Shown: positions 21,893-33,114 of the stretch, piece after piece
Layout: each line of letters begins with the position of its first letter
Numbering within the stretch: position 1 is the stretch's first letter
Assembly: GCA_946902985.2 (NCBI GenBank)
Contig: OX336392.1
Span: 18,264,716-18,328,715, forward strand
Source: Meconema thalassinum
Taxonomy: Eukaryota; Arthropoda; Insecta; Orthoptera; Tettigoniidae
Direction of reading: 5' to 3'
Length of the DNA: 64,000 nt
Notes under the pieces: generated by a model
What the model saw: the letters and a program-made list of their open reading frames with translations, nothing else
The model's database searches: none
What the model was told of the DNA's origin: nothing
Made by a program: the position numbers and the translations under genes

Positions 21893-22540
21893 GTTGCAGG
21901 GGCGTCGCGTCGCCCCCAGAGGATGTGTGTTGGCGACCCCAGCTGAGACCGGTACTAGCCTACTTCCATTTCCTTGTGCCGGGCTCCTCTCTGTCGATCT
22001 CCCGTGATCAACTCTTGTTCTCTTCCGACTCCCGACGGTGTTTGAGTATCCGAGGCCGAGGTTTGGAGCGGGGTGCATTCAGTCTCGTAGCTCTATGACG
22101 CAGGGAAACAATGATAACGCCGCGGGGATCCGACAATCGCAGGCCAAATGGCTGCGTAGTGGTCGCTCGGTAGGCCAAGGTCCTTCATAGGCTGTGATGC
22201 CTGATCCATTTTTCGAGTGTTCAGACCTCTTTTTCCCCCCTCCTTTTTCTCCATCTCCTTCTTCGCGATATCCCTAGTCTCCTTACAGAGGCACCAAGAG
22301 GAGCAGGGTGTGGGTATAATAATAGCTCGGTCGTGCTTAATGGAGGTGGATCCTCTAGTCTTTCCTTTTCCAATTTGCCTTCCATGGCTCATCTTCTTTC
22401 CTATTCCCTCAATCCTTTTTCTTCGAGGGTAGGGAGCATTTTTGTCCAGATCCTGTATTTTCTTTATAAAGCGTTTTATATCTTATATAGGCTAGTTTAT
22501 AAGTTAGATGTAGGAAATTATTACTATTATTATTATTATT
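21893..22540 (+). repeat. Repeat G, diverged copy ending in an ATT run
   Basis: Contains GGATGTGTGTTGGCGACCCC, CTTGTGCCGGGCTCC, CTTCCGACTCCCGACGGTGT and CAATCC...CTTCGAGGGTAGGGAGCATT. It ends at an AGTTTATAAG segment and an ATT microsatellite (22518-22545). It is more diverged than the other copies. ORF 22333-22749 extends beyond it without any known motif. Confidence 0.55.
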
Positions 22541-22545
22541 ATTAT

Positions 22546-23035
22546 ATATTTGGTCGTTTGCGCCACCTGTGGACCACGGTGCTTGTTGTCTGCCACTTGT
22601 GGTGTTTTTGGTGGATTGTTTGGCGGCTGCTATTGAGCCTTTCTATTGAACCAGTAATCTTTCATTTTCTTGCTGAAGTCTATCTTACGTTCCTCGGACC
22701 ATTTCCTGGACGCGTTGTGGTTGTGAGGAAAGCTCAGCAATTCTTCTAGGTTTGTGCCCTGTCTTGTGTGGGGTTTCACCTAGGACACCAAGCTGGCTCA
22801 TCGGCGGGCTCTTGGTGTCACCGCCCGGACCCCTACAGGAGTAACGAACTGCGCGCTACCTACCTTTATATAGAGTGCAACTCAATTCAAGAATTGCCGT
22901 GAAAGCCAATATACCATCTTTTTGGAAGCCTTCATACGGAGGTTCAGGCTGCTTGAGCTTTTAGTTCTCGCAGTCAAGTAGGCCTAGTGCAGTTATAAAA
23001 TGAAAGAAGAAAATAAATAACAATACATAATTATT
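22546..23035. other. Unassigned non-coding stretch
   Basis: No recognisable coding or repeat signature, although CACCTGTGGACCACGG and GGTGTCACCGCCCGGACCCC look like fragments of a repeat 3' region. Confidence 0.25.
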
Positions 23036-23036
23036 T

Positions 23037-23225
23037 AAACAAAATATCAGATAAACTAAAATGTACTCTGTCAATGTATCTGGCAGGAATAGTACAGCTG
23101 TTCACCCTTCTGTAATCTCCACACGGGCGAAGAGAACCATCTTTCTTGTTCACTAGTGAAGTGGACTTGCCGATTCGGATTCTGACGATTCTATGATCGA
23201 GCATGTACTGGGACGGGTATGCATT
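23037..23225 (-). pseudogene. Ty3/gypsy-like reverse transcriptase scrap
   Basis: The minus frame reads SLVNKKDGSLRPCGDYRRVN followed by SCTIPARY. This is the RT finger motif (P..LV.KKDG..R.C.DYR.LN..T..D.YP) of Ty3/gypsy polyproteins. Only about 60 residues are recognisable, and no LTR, protease or integrase is present nearby. Confidence 0.6.
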
Positions 23226-23910
23226 GGGCTTCTGCGGTAAGGACTCTGTCGTGGATTGTTGGACTGTTCTACCTGAAGAGCTGCTATTTGACACTCGAGA
23301 GCTGAAATTTTATTCTAAGATCACTTACTGTATCCGTATCACGTCGGTGGTCACCATTTATAACCGCTTACTCATTAAACTGCCTTTACCTGACATAAAA
23401 GGCACACTCTTTTTATTTTCATATCTGATTCATTCACCATTATTTTCTAAGAACAACAATCCCTGCCTCTCTTCTTTTTTTCTGCCTCTAGTTCCAAAGA
23501 GAATGTGTGGTCACGGACTTCTTAATGTTGCAATTAATAGTGCATGCCCACTCCACAGTCCTGGCTGTGAACATTGACGCGTGACAGTAGCATGTTCCCT
23601 GGGACATTGCTAGTCTAGGCCAGTGCCGCTTAGCATGGCAAATGTTTAGACTGCAGTAGGCTAGTATGGAGGAGGGGGATGGCCAAGTGCAGAGCTAGCT
23701 GCCGGTAACTGTACATGGGGTTAAATTTCCGCGATGCATCTCTCAAATGAAACAACAAACTTCTATCAATAAAGGGGGTCTACCGATGTTTGCACTGAAA
23801 ACTATTTTAGGAATATTTCAGTAGCCTATGTACAGTATATCAATTACAAAAGTTAGCAAAAATATTCTTTAACGGTGGATGCATTTGGCATTTAATAATT
23901 CTTAAATATA
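23226..23910. other. Unassigned non-coding stretch
   Basis: ORF 23203-23577 has no recognisable motif and overlaps the Ty3/gypsy scrap in antisense. No gene called. Confidence 0.25.
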
Positions 23911-25170
23911 AGGTGCGTTCAAAAAGTAACGAGCCGGAGGCTGGAATGCGCACACCGGCGACGACATCGGTTAATCGTGGCGTGTGTAACGAGGTGTGGT
24001 TCCGACCAGAGCGTGGTCACAGCCCGTCGCTAGAGGGCACGCGTGCACGTCACGTGACGATACAAAGTGAGCAGCAGCATGCATCAATCGTCCAACGCTG
24101 CCAGTCTCATTGCAAACAGTGACATGGAGGCGTCAAACGAAGAGCAAAGAGGTGTTGTTCGGTTTCTGACAGCGGAAGTTGGGGGAATGGACATTCATCG
24201 CCGAATGTCACAAGTGTACGGCGAACACTGCATGTCCCTTGCAAGGGTCAAGGCGTGGCACAATCGCTTCAGGGAAGGACTGGTGTCGTTAGCCGATAAT
24301 GTCCGGTCTGGGGCACCCCCCTGCATTACCGATGACAACGTCCAGCTGGTTGATGCACTCATTATCCAGGACCGCCGAGTGACAGTGAACGCCATAGCCG
24401 CCGTGGTCGGATTGAGCGTCGGAAGTGTGCACACCATCATGAAGGAACGACTGCACTTGCGCGCAGTGTGTGCCCAATGGGTGCCCCACAATCTTCAACC
24501 ACACCAGGAAGCATGTCGAATGGTCCACTGTCTTGGTCATCTGCAGCGCAATGCGAGGGAAGGGAAAGGGTTCCTGGCACGAGTGGTGGCGACAAAGCCT
24601 CCAGTGGAAACATCCAGGATCACCACCACTAAAAAAAAAAAAAAAAAAAATGCAAGCCATCCACAAGAGTGCAGGAAAGGTAATACTGACGTTCTTCTTT
24701 GACCAAGATGGCCCCCTTCTGATACAATTCATGCCGCACGGGACAACAGTGAATGCCCAGCGTTACTCGCAAACCTTGACCACCATTCGCCAAGCGATCA
24801 AAACAAAACGACCAGGCATTCTGCTCCACGACAGTGCACGACCTCATACGGTCAACACAGTCGCGGCACTCCTGCAGAAATTCAAATGGGAGGTTCTCGG
24901 CCACCCTCCATACAGTCCAGACCTCTCTCCCTGTGATTACGCCTTGTTTGGTCCCCTGAAAAGGGCTCTGCGGGGCCAACGATTCACCTCGGACGTCGAT
25001 GTCCAGCTGTACGTGCGGAACTGGTTCACATCCGCAGCCCAGGGAATTTTGAGGCAGCCATTCACCGCCTCGTGTCACAGTGGGACAAGTGCCTCAACAG
25101 CCAGGGCCAATACTTCTAACATACAGGCACTGTAATTATGCCTCCGGCTCGTTACGTTTTGAACGCACCT
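23911..25170 (+). mobile_element. Mariner element, full length, inactive
   Basis: A 1260-bp element with 30-bp TIRs (23911-23940 and 25141-25170; AGGTGCGTTCAAAA...GAGCCGGAGG) that differ at one position. Both sides are flanked by TA. Length and TIR size are typical of mariner. The transposase inside is broken (see next entry). Confidence 0.93.
24124..25119 (+). pseudogene. Mariner transposase (DD34D) with deletion of the first catalytic Asp
   Basis: The start MEASNEEQRGVVRFLTAEVG leads into two HTHs (MSQVYGEHCMSLARVKAWHN; GLSVGSVHTIMKERL). The frame then reads GKGFLARVVAT and breaks. The next block, SLQWKHPGSPP, is in the +1 frame, so the segment that normally carries the first catalytic Asp (TDETW region) is missing. 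A 19-20 nt A-run follows (24631-24650). The second Asp is in LLHDSARPH and the third in YSPDLSPCDY, with 34 residues between, which is the DD34D signature of mariner. A second frameshift near 25045 precedes the genuine C-terminus, QWDKCLNSQGQYF, ending with TAA at 25117-25119. It cannot be catalytic. Confidence 0.9.
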
Positions 25171-25499
25171 TATACATAAATGATACCCACCTTTATAAAC
25201 ACCAGCGACGATGTTAAACATTGTACTTCTTTTCCCTATTCTATATTATTGGTCACCTCTCGTCGTCGTCGTCACCTACCCCTTCCTAGCTAAAATATTC
25301 TGTTATTGCTTGGTCTGTGGGCAGAATAACGTCATAATAGCAGTTACCGTCCAGAATAGGGGCATAAGGCCTCACTGGTACGCCCCGTAAAACAGCAATA
25401 ATCAAACCATACTGTCCAAAGACTATTTCCATTTTTCTAGAAAGAAAAAAGGGCAGATCTCGTCGCTGTTTTGCTCCTTAAAACAACAATAACTGAATA

Positions 25500-26123
25500 C
25501 ACTGACCGGCAAAAAAAAAAAAACACACACACACAAAAAAAAACATCACTTGAAAAATTCAACATTACTTTCATTTAAATCATAAATATGAGCGTTATAG
25601 TCCTAGTACAGTACATAGTGTAGTTATAGCATGGAAGTGAGGTTAATTGGTTCCCTGGATACATTACCATTCTCCATGTCATTGCTTCACTTAACAATAG
25701 CGTTTCTTTGACATGATGCTGTTCCCGCGCTCCATCGATATCGTCAACAATCCAATGTTTATTTTTCTCTTTCACCACTTGTTGCCATAGGAACAGATCA
25801 ATACAGCCACATCCTCAGTTGTTGTTGTGCAATTCAGAATGATTCAGAATCGAATATGCGCTTGAGGCCTGAAGATGTTGCCCGGGCAGAGGCTCTGATC
25901 GAAAATGGTGGCGCGCACATCTTTCCGCGGGAAACAGCATCATGTCAATGAATCGCTATTGTTAAGTGAAACAATGACATGAAGAATGGTAATGTATCCA
26001 GTTAACCTTACTTCCATGCTATAAACAGTAACTTATGTACTAAGCCTAGAGCGTTCATATTTATGATTTAAATGAAAGTAATGTTGAATTTTTCAAGTGA
26101 TCGTTTCTTTTTGCCGGCCAGTG
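25500..26123 (+). mobile_element. Tc1-derived MITE with about 75-bp TIRs
   Basis: The left end CACTGACCGGCAAAAA and right end TTTTTGCCGGCCAGTG are inverted. Further inside, CACTTGAAAAATTCAACATT and its complement pair, as do TTTAAATCATAAATATGA and its complement. A small frame at about 25854-25910 reads MRLRPEDVARAEALIENG, like the start of a Tc1 transposase (LTPEEVARAV.L...G). The rest of the transposase is absent, so the element needs help in trans. Subterminal inverted blocks (AACAATAGCG and CGCTATTGTT) extend the symmetry. Confidence 0.75.
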
Positions 26124-27495
26124 TCTTCTAGTATAATTTTCAATTGGGAGAGTACATTTCAGCCTGAGTTCTCTACGAAATAGTCCTATTAGAAAAACCC
26201 AATTTCCTCTTTAAATCTTGTACACTGAAACCTTATAAAGTATTTGTAAGCCGGCTATTTAAAGCCCCGATCAGACCCGTGCGCTAACAGCTTTATAAAG
26301 GCACTCTATATTTTGCGTCAACTTGCTGCCTTTAAAGGAGACGAACTCATAGAATGGCTGCAGACCACGTTAAAGCTTGATCAATTACTGGAAACGGTCT
26401 GAATCTTCCCTAGGTTTTACATGATTCAATCTGTTAACCTCCAAAATAGGCGACTGATTGCCCTGTGGTGTCCTCACCGTCATTGACATCTACGATCGTA
26501 CGATATTTCCTTCATGATCATTTTCACTGGCTTTCGTGATCTCGGAATGCGTATAGAGACTCTTGTTCCAGAGGTCCTGGCTTTGTCAAGAAATTTAAGT
26601 CTGGTCTGAGGGTTCGTACGGACTACGTTCAGCGTCTTGAGGTAAAACTGTGAAGACGCGGGTTCGATTGCGAACTCAGCCTTCTTACAAGTGTTTAACT
26701 GTGGTTTTACTATTCACTTTGAGGCATATCTTGGGATTCTACACTTCAAAGTACACGGGCTTGAAATGATCACGAAGTCAAAGCCTCTAAATCAGTGGTT
26801 CTGAACCCGTAGAAGTCTGCGGACCACTCGGCCTGAAATTGAATCAAGTACGGATCTCCCCCAATACACCTGATCAGTTGTAACCCTAACTTATTAACAC
26901 TTATTTTAAAGATATTTCAATTCTAAACCTGAAAGTCATCGAGCGGATACATTCGGACAATTCTCGTTCAACGCACATCCGTTTTCGAAATCCCCATTTA
27001 TGGGCACTTTTCTTATACGTGCTGGAGGACCATTTTCACCCGTGGCACCGGCGGACCACCTGTGCTCTAAATGAAACAAAAAGAACGATGATTTAGGCCT
27101 ACCATTTCAGTTCTAGAATTCCTATTATTTATTTCTGACCATCCTGCGAACTCGTCACACTTCAGGGTGTGTTTATGCAACGTAAAATGGGAATAAATTA
27201 CCTAACATGATGTTGCTGACGTTGATAGTTGTTTTAAGGGGCCTAACGTCTGGTAGCATATTAGGTTTTACAGCTCAGAATTAACATGTTTGCACGTGGA
27301 CTCTTTGAAGACCATTCGTCTGTTGGGATCGCAAGAAATAGCACTATGATAGCCAACCGGTAGTACACAAAGTCAAATATTTCCTTAAAATGACGTGTGT
27401 TCTTAATATTCCGCGTAGATTCACATAATGGTAATTCATTTTCGTAAAACTTAAGTTTTCCCCTCCATTTGGATTTCCTAAAAAAAATGAGTTTG
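26124..27495. other. Mostly unassigned; SINE and tail relics
   Basis: A tRNA-SINE-like relic is visible at about 26625-26790 (GGGTTCGATTGC B-box, AAAGTACACGGGCTTGAAAT). The shared 3' tail in minus orientation is at about 27217-27260 (TTGTTTTAAGGGGCCTAACG). No ORF is convincing. Confidence 0.35.
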
Positions 27496-28910
27496 ATTAC
27501 ACTATTTCTAATGGTAGATTACACTTCACCATTACTTTAAGACTACTATCTACGGGGTCTTTCATATAAAGTAAGAACGGCAAACGGCAGTTTTGTTATT
27601 GGCTGCTGTGGTGGCCTTGGCCGAGTTTGTGGCGCGCCACGGCACCCTGCTGTACTAATGAAAGCGCGCGCATAGTACATACGAGGGCTGTTTTTTAAAG
27701 TTCCAATGGACTGTATAAAAATAACAATTGACATACCAAACTGATTTTACTGCTGAATGTTTGCTTGTTTTATTCGTATGTCTCAACATAATCGCCAAAA
27801 CGATTGAAACATTTGTCGTATCGTTACACCAGCTTTCCAATGCCCTCGGAAAAATATTCTGCCGCCACTGAGGCGGGCACGTGTGGAGAGTCTCCTGAAG
27901 TTTTTCCTTTTGGGCGAGGCGTTGCCGCCCAACCATACCTTCAGTTCTCGAAAAGGTGAAAAACATTCAGTGCTGGTTTGGACTAAACGGCTGATGGTCC
28001 AAAACGTCACACTTGAATTCTTTGTAAAATTCAATCGTAACGTTGGTACACTGTGGTCGTGAATGATTTTCACTTTTATCGAGAATTGAAGGTATGGTTG
28101 GGCGGCAACACCTCGCCAAAAAGGGAACACTTCAGGAGACCGTCCACACGTGCCCACCTCAGTGGCGGCAGAATATTTTGCCGAGGGCATTGGAAAGCTG
28201 GTGTAACGATACGACAAATGTTTCAATCGTTCTGGCGATTATGTTGAGACATAAGAATAAAACAAGCAAACATTTAGGCTAGCAGTAAAATCAGTTTGGT
28301 ATGTCATCTGTTATTCTTATACAGCCCATCGGAACTTGAAAAAAGAGACGGCCCTCGTATGTAGGCTACTATGCACGCGCTTTCAATAGTACAGCAGGGG
28401 GCCATGACGCGCCACAAGCTCGGCCGAGGCCACCGCAGCAGCGAATAACAAAACTGCCGCTTTCCGTTCTTACTTTATATGAGAGTCCCTGTATACAGTT
28501 ACATAAATACACTATTTCTAATGGCGGATTACACTTCACCATTATTTTAAACTATCCATACAGCTACATAAATACACTATTTCTAATGGCGGATTACATT
28601 TTACCATTATTTTAAACTATCCATACAGTTACATAAATACACTATTTCTAATGGCGGATTACACTTCACCATTATTTTAAACTATCCATACAGCTACATA
28701 AATACACTATTTCTAATGGCGGATTACATTTTACCATTATTTTAAACTATCCATACAGCTACATAAATACACTATTTCTAATGGCGGATTACATTTTACC
28801 ATTATTTTCAGACTACTATCCATACAGTTACATAAATACACTATTTCTAATGGTCGATTACACTTCACCAATATTTAAAGATCACTATACAGTTACATAA
28901 ATACGTGATG
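27496..28910. repeat. 65-bp satellite array, split by a foldback element
   Basis: The unit contains TACATAAATACACTATTTCT, AATGGCGGATTACACTTCAC and ATTATTTTAAACTATCCATA. Starts at 28510, 28575, 28640, 28705, 28770 and 28839 give periods of 65, 65, 65, 65 and 69. One more unit lies at 27500-27550 on the other side of the inserted element, so the array was continuous before insertion. Confidence 0.9.
27551..28493. mobile_element. Foldback element: inverted dimer of mariner 3' ends
   Basis: About 943 bp. The left arm (27551-27965) is the reverse complement of the right arm (28055-28493), with a loop of about 90 bp. The right arm read forward begins NDFHFYRELKVWLGGN, then (other frames) LQETVHTW, AEYFAEGIGKLV and RYDKCFNRSGDYVET followed by a stop. 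This is the C-terminus of a mariner transposase from the third catalytic Asp to the end, then 3' UTR and TIR (TCATATAAAGTAAGAACGG inverted at the two outer ends). Flanking TA is present. No catalytic core exists. A second copy with the same central junction is at 49562-50124. Confidence 0.85.
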
Positions 28911-29299
28911 GACGTCCCTACCAGGCGGGGTGAAGCCATAAATGAATAAGGAAAATATTCCCGATTGTGAAAATGGTAAAATTCAGAACAGGGTTTTGTA
29001 CAAGGGTTGGTGGATTATATATTCAATTTTATAGAATTTTATAGCAGTATTTTGAGAGCAATAACACTTATGTCATAAAATGCTGGACTTTGCTTTACAA
29101 ACTACTTAAATCCACTTTATATTGCATGCTATGAGATTTTCTTGCATGAAAATTCTCACGCTAGAAATAAATCGTATCTTAAATGCTGAGACACCCAGAC
29201 TAAAGATAAAAGGGTCTTAATGTTGCTGTGGAACAAGAAGCAGTGGGACTATGATCTGCTTTCTACGAAATGGTGCTTCTGGTTTGCTTATATTCCAGT

Positions 29300-29740
29300 A
29301 GAGTGAGATAGAGTTGCAAGTTCGGAGTATGAAGGATCAATCCCGGCGCTGGCCGAAGAGCGTTAAAAATCCCCCGGTATGTGTTCCTTCGGAGGGGAAT
29401 TAAAGCCGGCGCGGCGATCCCATGTCATAGATTTATGGCATGAAAAAACACCCCTTCCACTAATTACACGTGTGTGAAGCTAAATTATACTTGACTACGC
29501 TCTTCGGTTCCAACGTTCGTCGCCAGGAGCCGACTGTGGTGGCATCTAGTAACCAAGTTCAGAACTAGTTGGTCGTTGACGGTGGCGTTTGGTAGGAAAA
29601 GTTGGAACTACTTGAAAAGCGAATGTCTGCAGTCCTTACTTGAATTAAAAACAAATAACACACACTAATACAGCCATCACAATTAACACCAGTTATCAGA
29701 TAGCTTCTACACACACCCAAAGTACACGGGGCTACATGAC
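29300..29740 (+). mobile_element. SINE-A, degenerate head
   Basis: The body is clear: GGCCGAAGAGCGTTAAAAAT, CCTTCGGAGGGGAATTAAAG, ATAGATTTATGGCATGA, GGTTCCAACGTTCGTCGCCA and AAAGTACACGGGGCTACATG. The tRNA-like head is largely eroded. Confidence 0.65.
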
Positions 29741-30119
29741 CGCGTTGTTCAGCCCCTAAACTGAGGAACCAACGTCAGGGCATAACTGTGCGATCATAAT
29801 CTTTCGCAGACTCTTGCAGGCTAGTCCACGTTGGATCAAGAAGCAAAACAAGAAGAAAGTAATTAATGGAAATTGGGACATAATCCTTCGCTCTATGTTG
29901 GCTGTTATCGGCAGGCGTAGATCCAGAGGGACGCTCTTCATCCCTATAAATTACGACGAATAAACTATTGTTAATTTATTTAGAGGCTTGCGACATCGTG
30001 GTGAAGTTACATTCATGCTATTGGGTATTCTCAAATTAATACCTTATAGTTTTTTGTAGATAAATTCCAGTCGTCGTGTTTTCCGCTCTGATAGAGCAAG
30101 CTCTATTCTGTGTTGTCCC

Positions 30120-31451
30120 AGGAGAGAGAGAGGGAGAGTGAGAGAGAGAGCGAGAGAGATATATTTATATTTTACAATGAAACTCGGTGAGATCATAGTA
30201 CTATTTTGGCTGACTCCGACCGTGCCCTTTAAATTTTGTCTCTCACCAATCCAACATGGCGGCTGCGCGAAATATTTCACCAGCATTCAGTATCTCCGAA
30301 ACTATTTCCTATATCGCCCTGAAATTTTGTACGGTGATAAAGGGCACTACTAGAAGTTCACCTATGGGACTGTCAACAACCTGGTGACTACAAAACCAAC
30401 ATGGCGGACAAGCGAATTGAGACTTTTAAATAGACTTTTCTCGCGATTTAACTATCCAAACGTAATGAAACTTGGTACAGCAAATGTTTATACTCATTGT
30501 AATGCACTGGAGTCTAATTAAGTTCAATTGTTTACATAACCTCAAAATGGCGGCTGTGCGAAATATTTCACTGACATTCTATATCTCCGAAACTATAACA
30601 GATATCACCCTGAAATTTTGTACGCTGATGAAGGGTACTGATACAAGTTTATCTATGTAACTTTCATAAACCTGTAAAGTACAAAACGAACATGGTGGCC
30701 AAGCGAATTTAGTTCAATTGTTCACATAACCTCAAGATGGCGGCTGTGCGAAATTTTAATATTAAGTTTTTATTTCTTGAGTCTTAATCATGCGATCGAA
30801 GTGAAAGTTTCAATAATGAACCTAGCCAATAATTGTCCTTTAATGGTACATGACTCGATGGCCTATACATATAAAAATCGAAAATGGCGAGCATCCGAAT
30901 TATTTAGACGGTTCTCAATATCTATGAATCTTTTACAACAATTAAACTGAATTTTTTTTAATGCTCATAGAGGCTATGAACATATGTTCCCCTATAGGAC
31001 TTTCAGTAACCTGGTGAGCACAATTCCAACATGGCGGCGAGGCGAATTATAAATATTTAAATGGACGTTTCTCGCGAATTAACTATCCGAGTGCAGTGAA
31101 ACGTTGCACGTTAAATGCTTATACAAATGTTAATCCACTGGCATCTAATTTATTTCAATTGTTTGCATAATCACAAGATGGCAGCAGTGCCAAATTTTAA
31201 AATCTTGTTTTTGCTTCTTGTGTCCTGATCATGCGATTGAAGTTTGAATACCACACGTACACAATAATCTTAATGTAATAAGTTAGTATATCAATAAAAA
31301 TCCAACCTGGCGACCATCTGAAATATTTAGACGGGTCTCAATATCTACGAATCTATCACAACCTACAAACTGAAGTTTTGTATGTTGATACAGGCAATTA
31401 ACATGGGTGGGTATATGAAAATAGGCTGTATAGTTCTTCACGGAACTACTT
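30120..31451 (+). repeat. Family C Helentron-like repeat, 5' end replaced
   Basis: The internal tandem units each carry a TTTCTCGCGATTTAACTATC block, AATGAAACTTGGTACAG and CAAGATGGCGGCTGTGCG (or AAAATGGCGGC). The 3' end is intact: GAAAATAGGCT then AGTTCTTCACGGAACTACTT. The 5' hairpin is absent, and a GA-rich microsatellite (30120-30160) lies where it would be. ORF 30138-30353 recurs in other copies only as a repeat frame. Confidence 0.75.
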
Positions 31452-32289
31452 GTTAATACACTCAATCCCAGTTTCACTCCAATCTCTACTATCGCCACCA
31501 AACAGAACACAAACATAACCATACCACTGAGACTGGAATTTACGTGACTGATGTTTATCACTCTGTACAATATTTAATTGAGGTGTGGGTCTTCTCTCTT
31601 TCACTGCACATTTCTCTTCATAGGACAACGACGAATATGGTCTTGATTTTAAATACACTGATCCATGTTTTAAAACTTACAAACTAACATGTGTGTGCTG
31701 CCCGTCTCAAGAATGCAATGCTTGGAGCCTAGGCTCTTGTTGCCGCGTTCAGATATCGACCATCCACTTGGCGCATGCGCAGTTACCTTCTCTACCCACA
31801 GAGACTTGAGCCTGTTTCAAAGGAGACTCTCTGGCAGCTCAGTCCCACGCTGAGAAGCTAGCGTCAATCCCACGTTGGCTACAGAGAATAATATCGAAAA
31901 CTAGACATTTAATTTGCCTGTGCCAATGAAAATTAGGAAAATTTAAATGTCCATATTCCTTGAAAATAGAATAGGTATTCTAAGGCTCAAAGATTCCCCT
32001 TCAACTTCGCCACTGGAATTTAGCCCCTTTACTTGGGTGTGTAAGATTTTGTCTGATACTGCATGCATTAGAATCTTAGCTGTAAAAATTTTGTATGGAT
32101 CTAGGTCTGGGGTATGTGGCCCAGAATTACCCTAACTAGGGCATCGGAGGAAACTGCATTTAGTATGGCTGCTGTCTGCGTCGGGATTCGAATCTCGAAA
32201 CACTAATCTATCCAGTACAGCCTTGGGTCACTCGGCGACTTTAGTGGGTTTACTAATATTCACAACAATATTTTTGCTATTGGTCGAAA
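31452..32289. other. Unassigned; one tRNA-like relic
   Basis: A box-B-like CGGGATTCGAATCTCG at about 32180 suggests an eroded SINE head. No gene called. Confidence 0.3.
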
Positions 32290-32940
32290 CAAATTTAAAC
32301 GGAGTACGTGTGCCTAGGACAACAAGGAGAAGAAACAATCCAATTGGTTGGGCAAGACTTGAAGAAAGTAGATAGTTTTAACTACTTAGGTTCAACAGTG
32401 CCCAGTGATGGCAATAGCCCGCAGAGTGCAGGTAGGATGGATGTCTGGTGTGATGGAAGGATAAACCTGACGACTAAAGGAATGGTGTTTAAGTCAGTAG
32501 TGAGATCTGCAATGATTTATGGAGCAGAGACATGCCCACCAACTAAGGCACATTGGAAGGCAATGGCTGAAATAAAAATTTTAAAAAGAATTTGTGGCGT
32601 CACCAGAACCGATAGGTTTAGAAATGAGACTAAGAGGCAGTGTTAAAGTGACTGAGATATCAAAGAAGGTTCAAGAGAGGAGACTACAGTGGTATGGACA
32701 TGTCATGAGAAGGGACGACACTTATGTTGGCAAGAGAATGACAGTAATGGTAGTGGAAGGTGACAGAGGAAGGAGAAGACCAAGAAGAAAATGGAGGGAT
32801 TGTATACGAGATGACTTGAGGGAGAAACATCTAAGGGAAGAGGACGTATGAGACCGAGGGAAATGACGAAGACTTGCCAAAAACGTCGACCCCACTTGAG
32901 TGGGGAAAAGATGAAGGAAAAGAAGAAGAAGAAGAAGTTG
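32290..32940 (+). pseudogene. LINE 3' end: RT C-terminal region with AAG tail
   Basis: Frames read DLKKVDSFNYLGSTVPSDGN, MIYGAETCPPTKAHWKAMAE, ILKRICGVTRTDRFRNE and, after a frameshift, VQERRLQWYGHVMRRDDTYV and RPRRKWRDCIRDDLREKHL. This is a standard non-LTR retrotransposon RT C-terminus. 3' features include CGACCCCACTTGAGTGGGGA and a GAAGAAGAAG tail (32915-32937). It is 5'-truncated, with one frameshift near 32640. Its tail style differs from the LINEs ending in ATT/AAT runs. Confidence 0.8.
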
Positions 32941-33114
32941 AAACAAAATTATAGTTTAAATAACGCCTAAAACACCGCTGTTTTTTTAATTTAAAGTACG
33001 CCTACCTTTTTTCTACGAATTTCGGGAACATTTCGTAGAGGGCTGTAGCCCCCATCTATCCTCCCCCTTTTGGAAACACCTCTGCTTCTCTTTTATGACA
33101 AAGGTGAATAATGC

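Noticed and set aside
25575..25778. 67-codon minus ORF
   Set aside because: Falls in the TIR region of the Tc1-derived MITE and reads through the inverted repeat.
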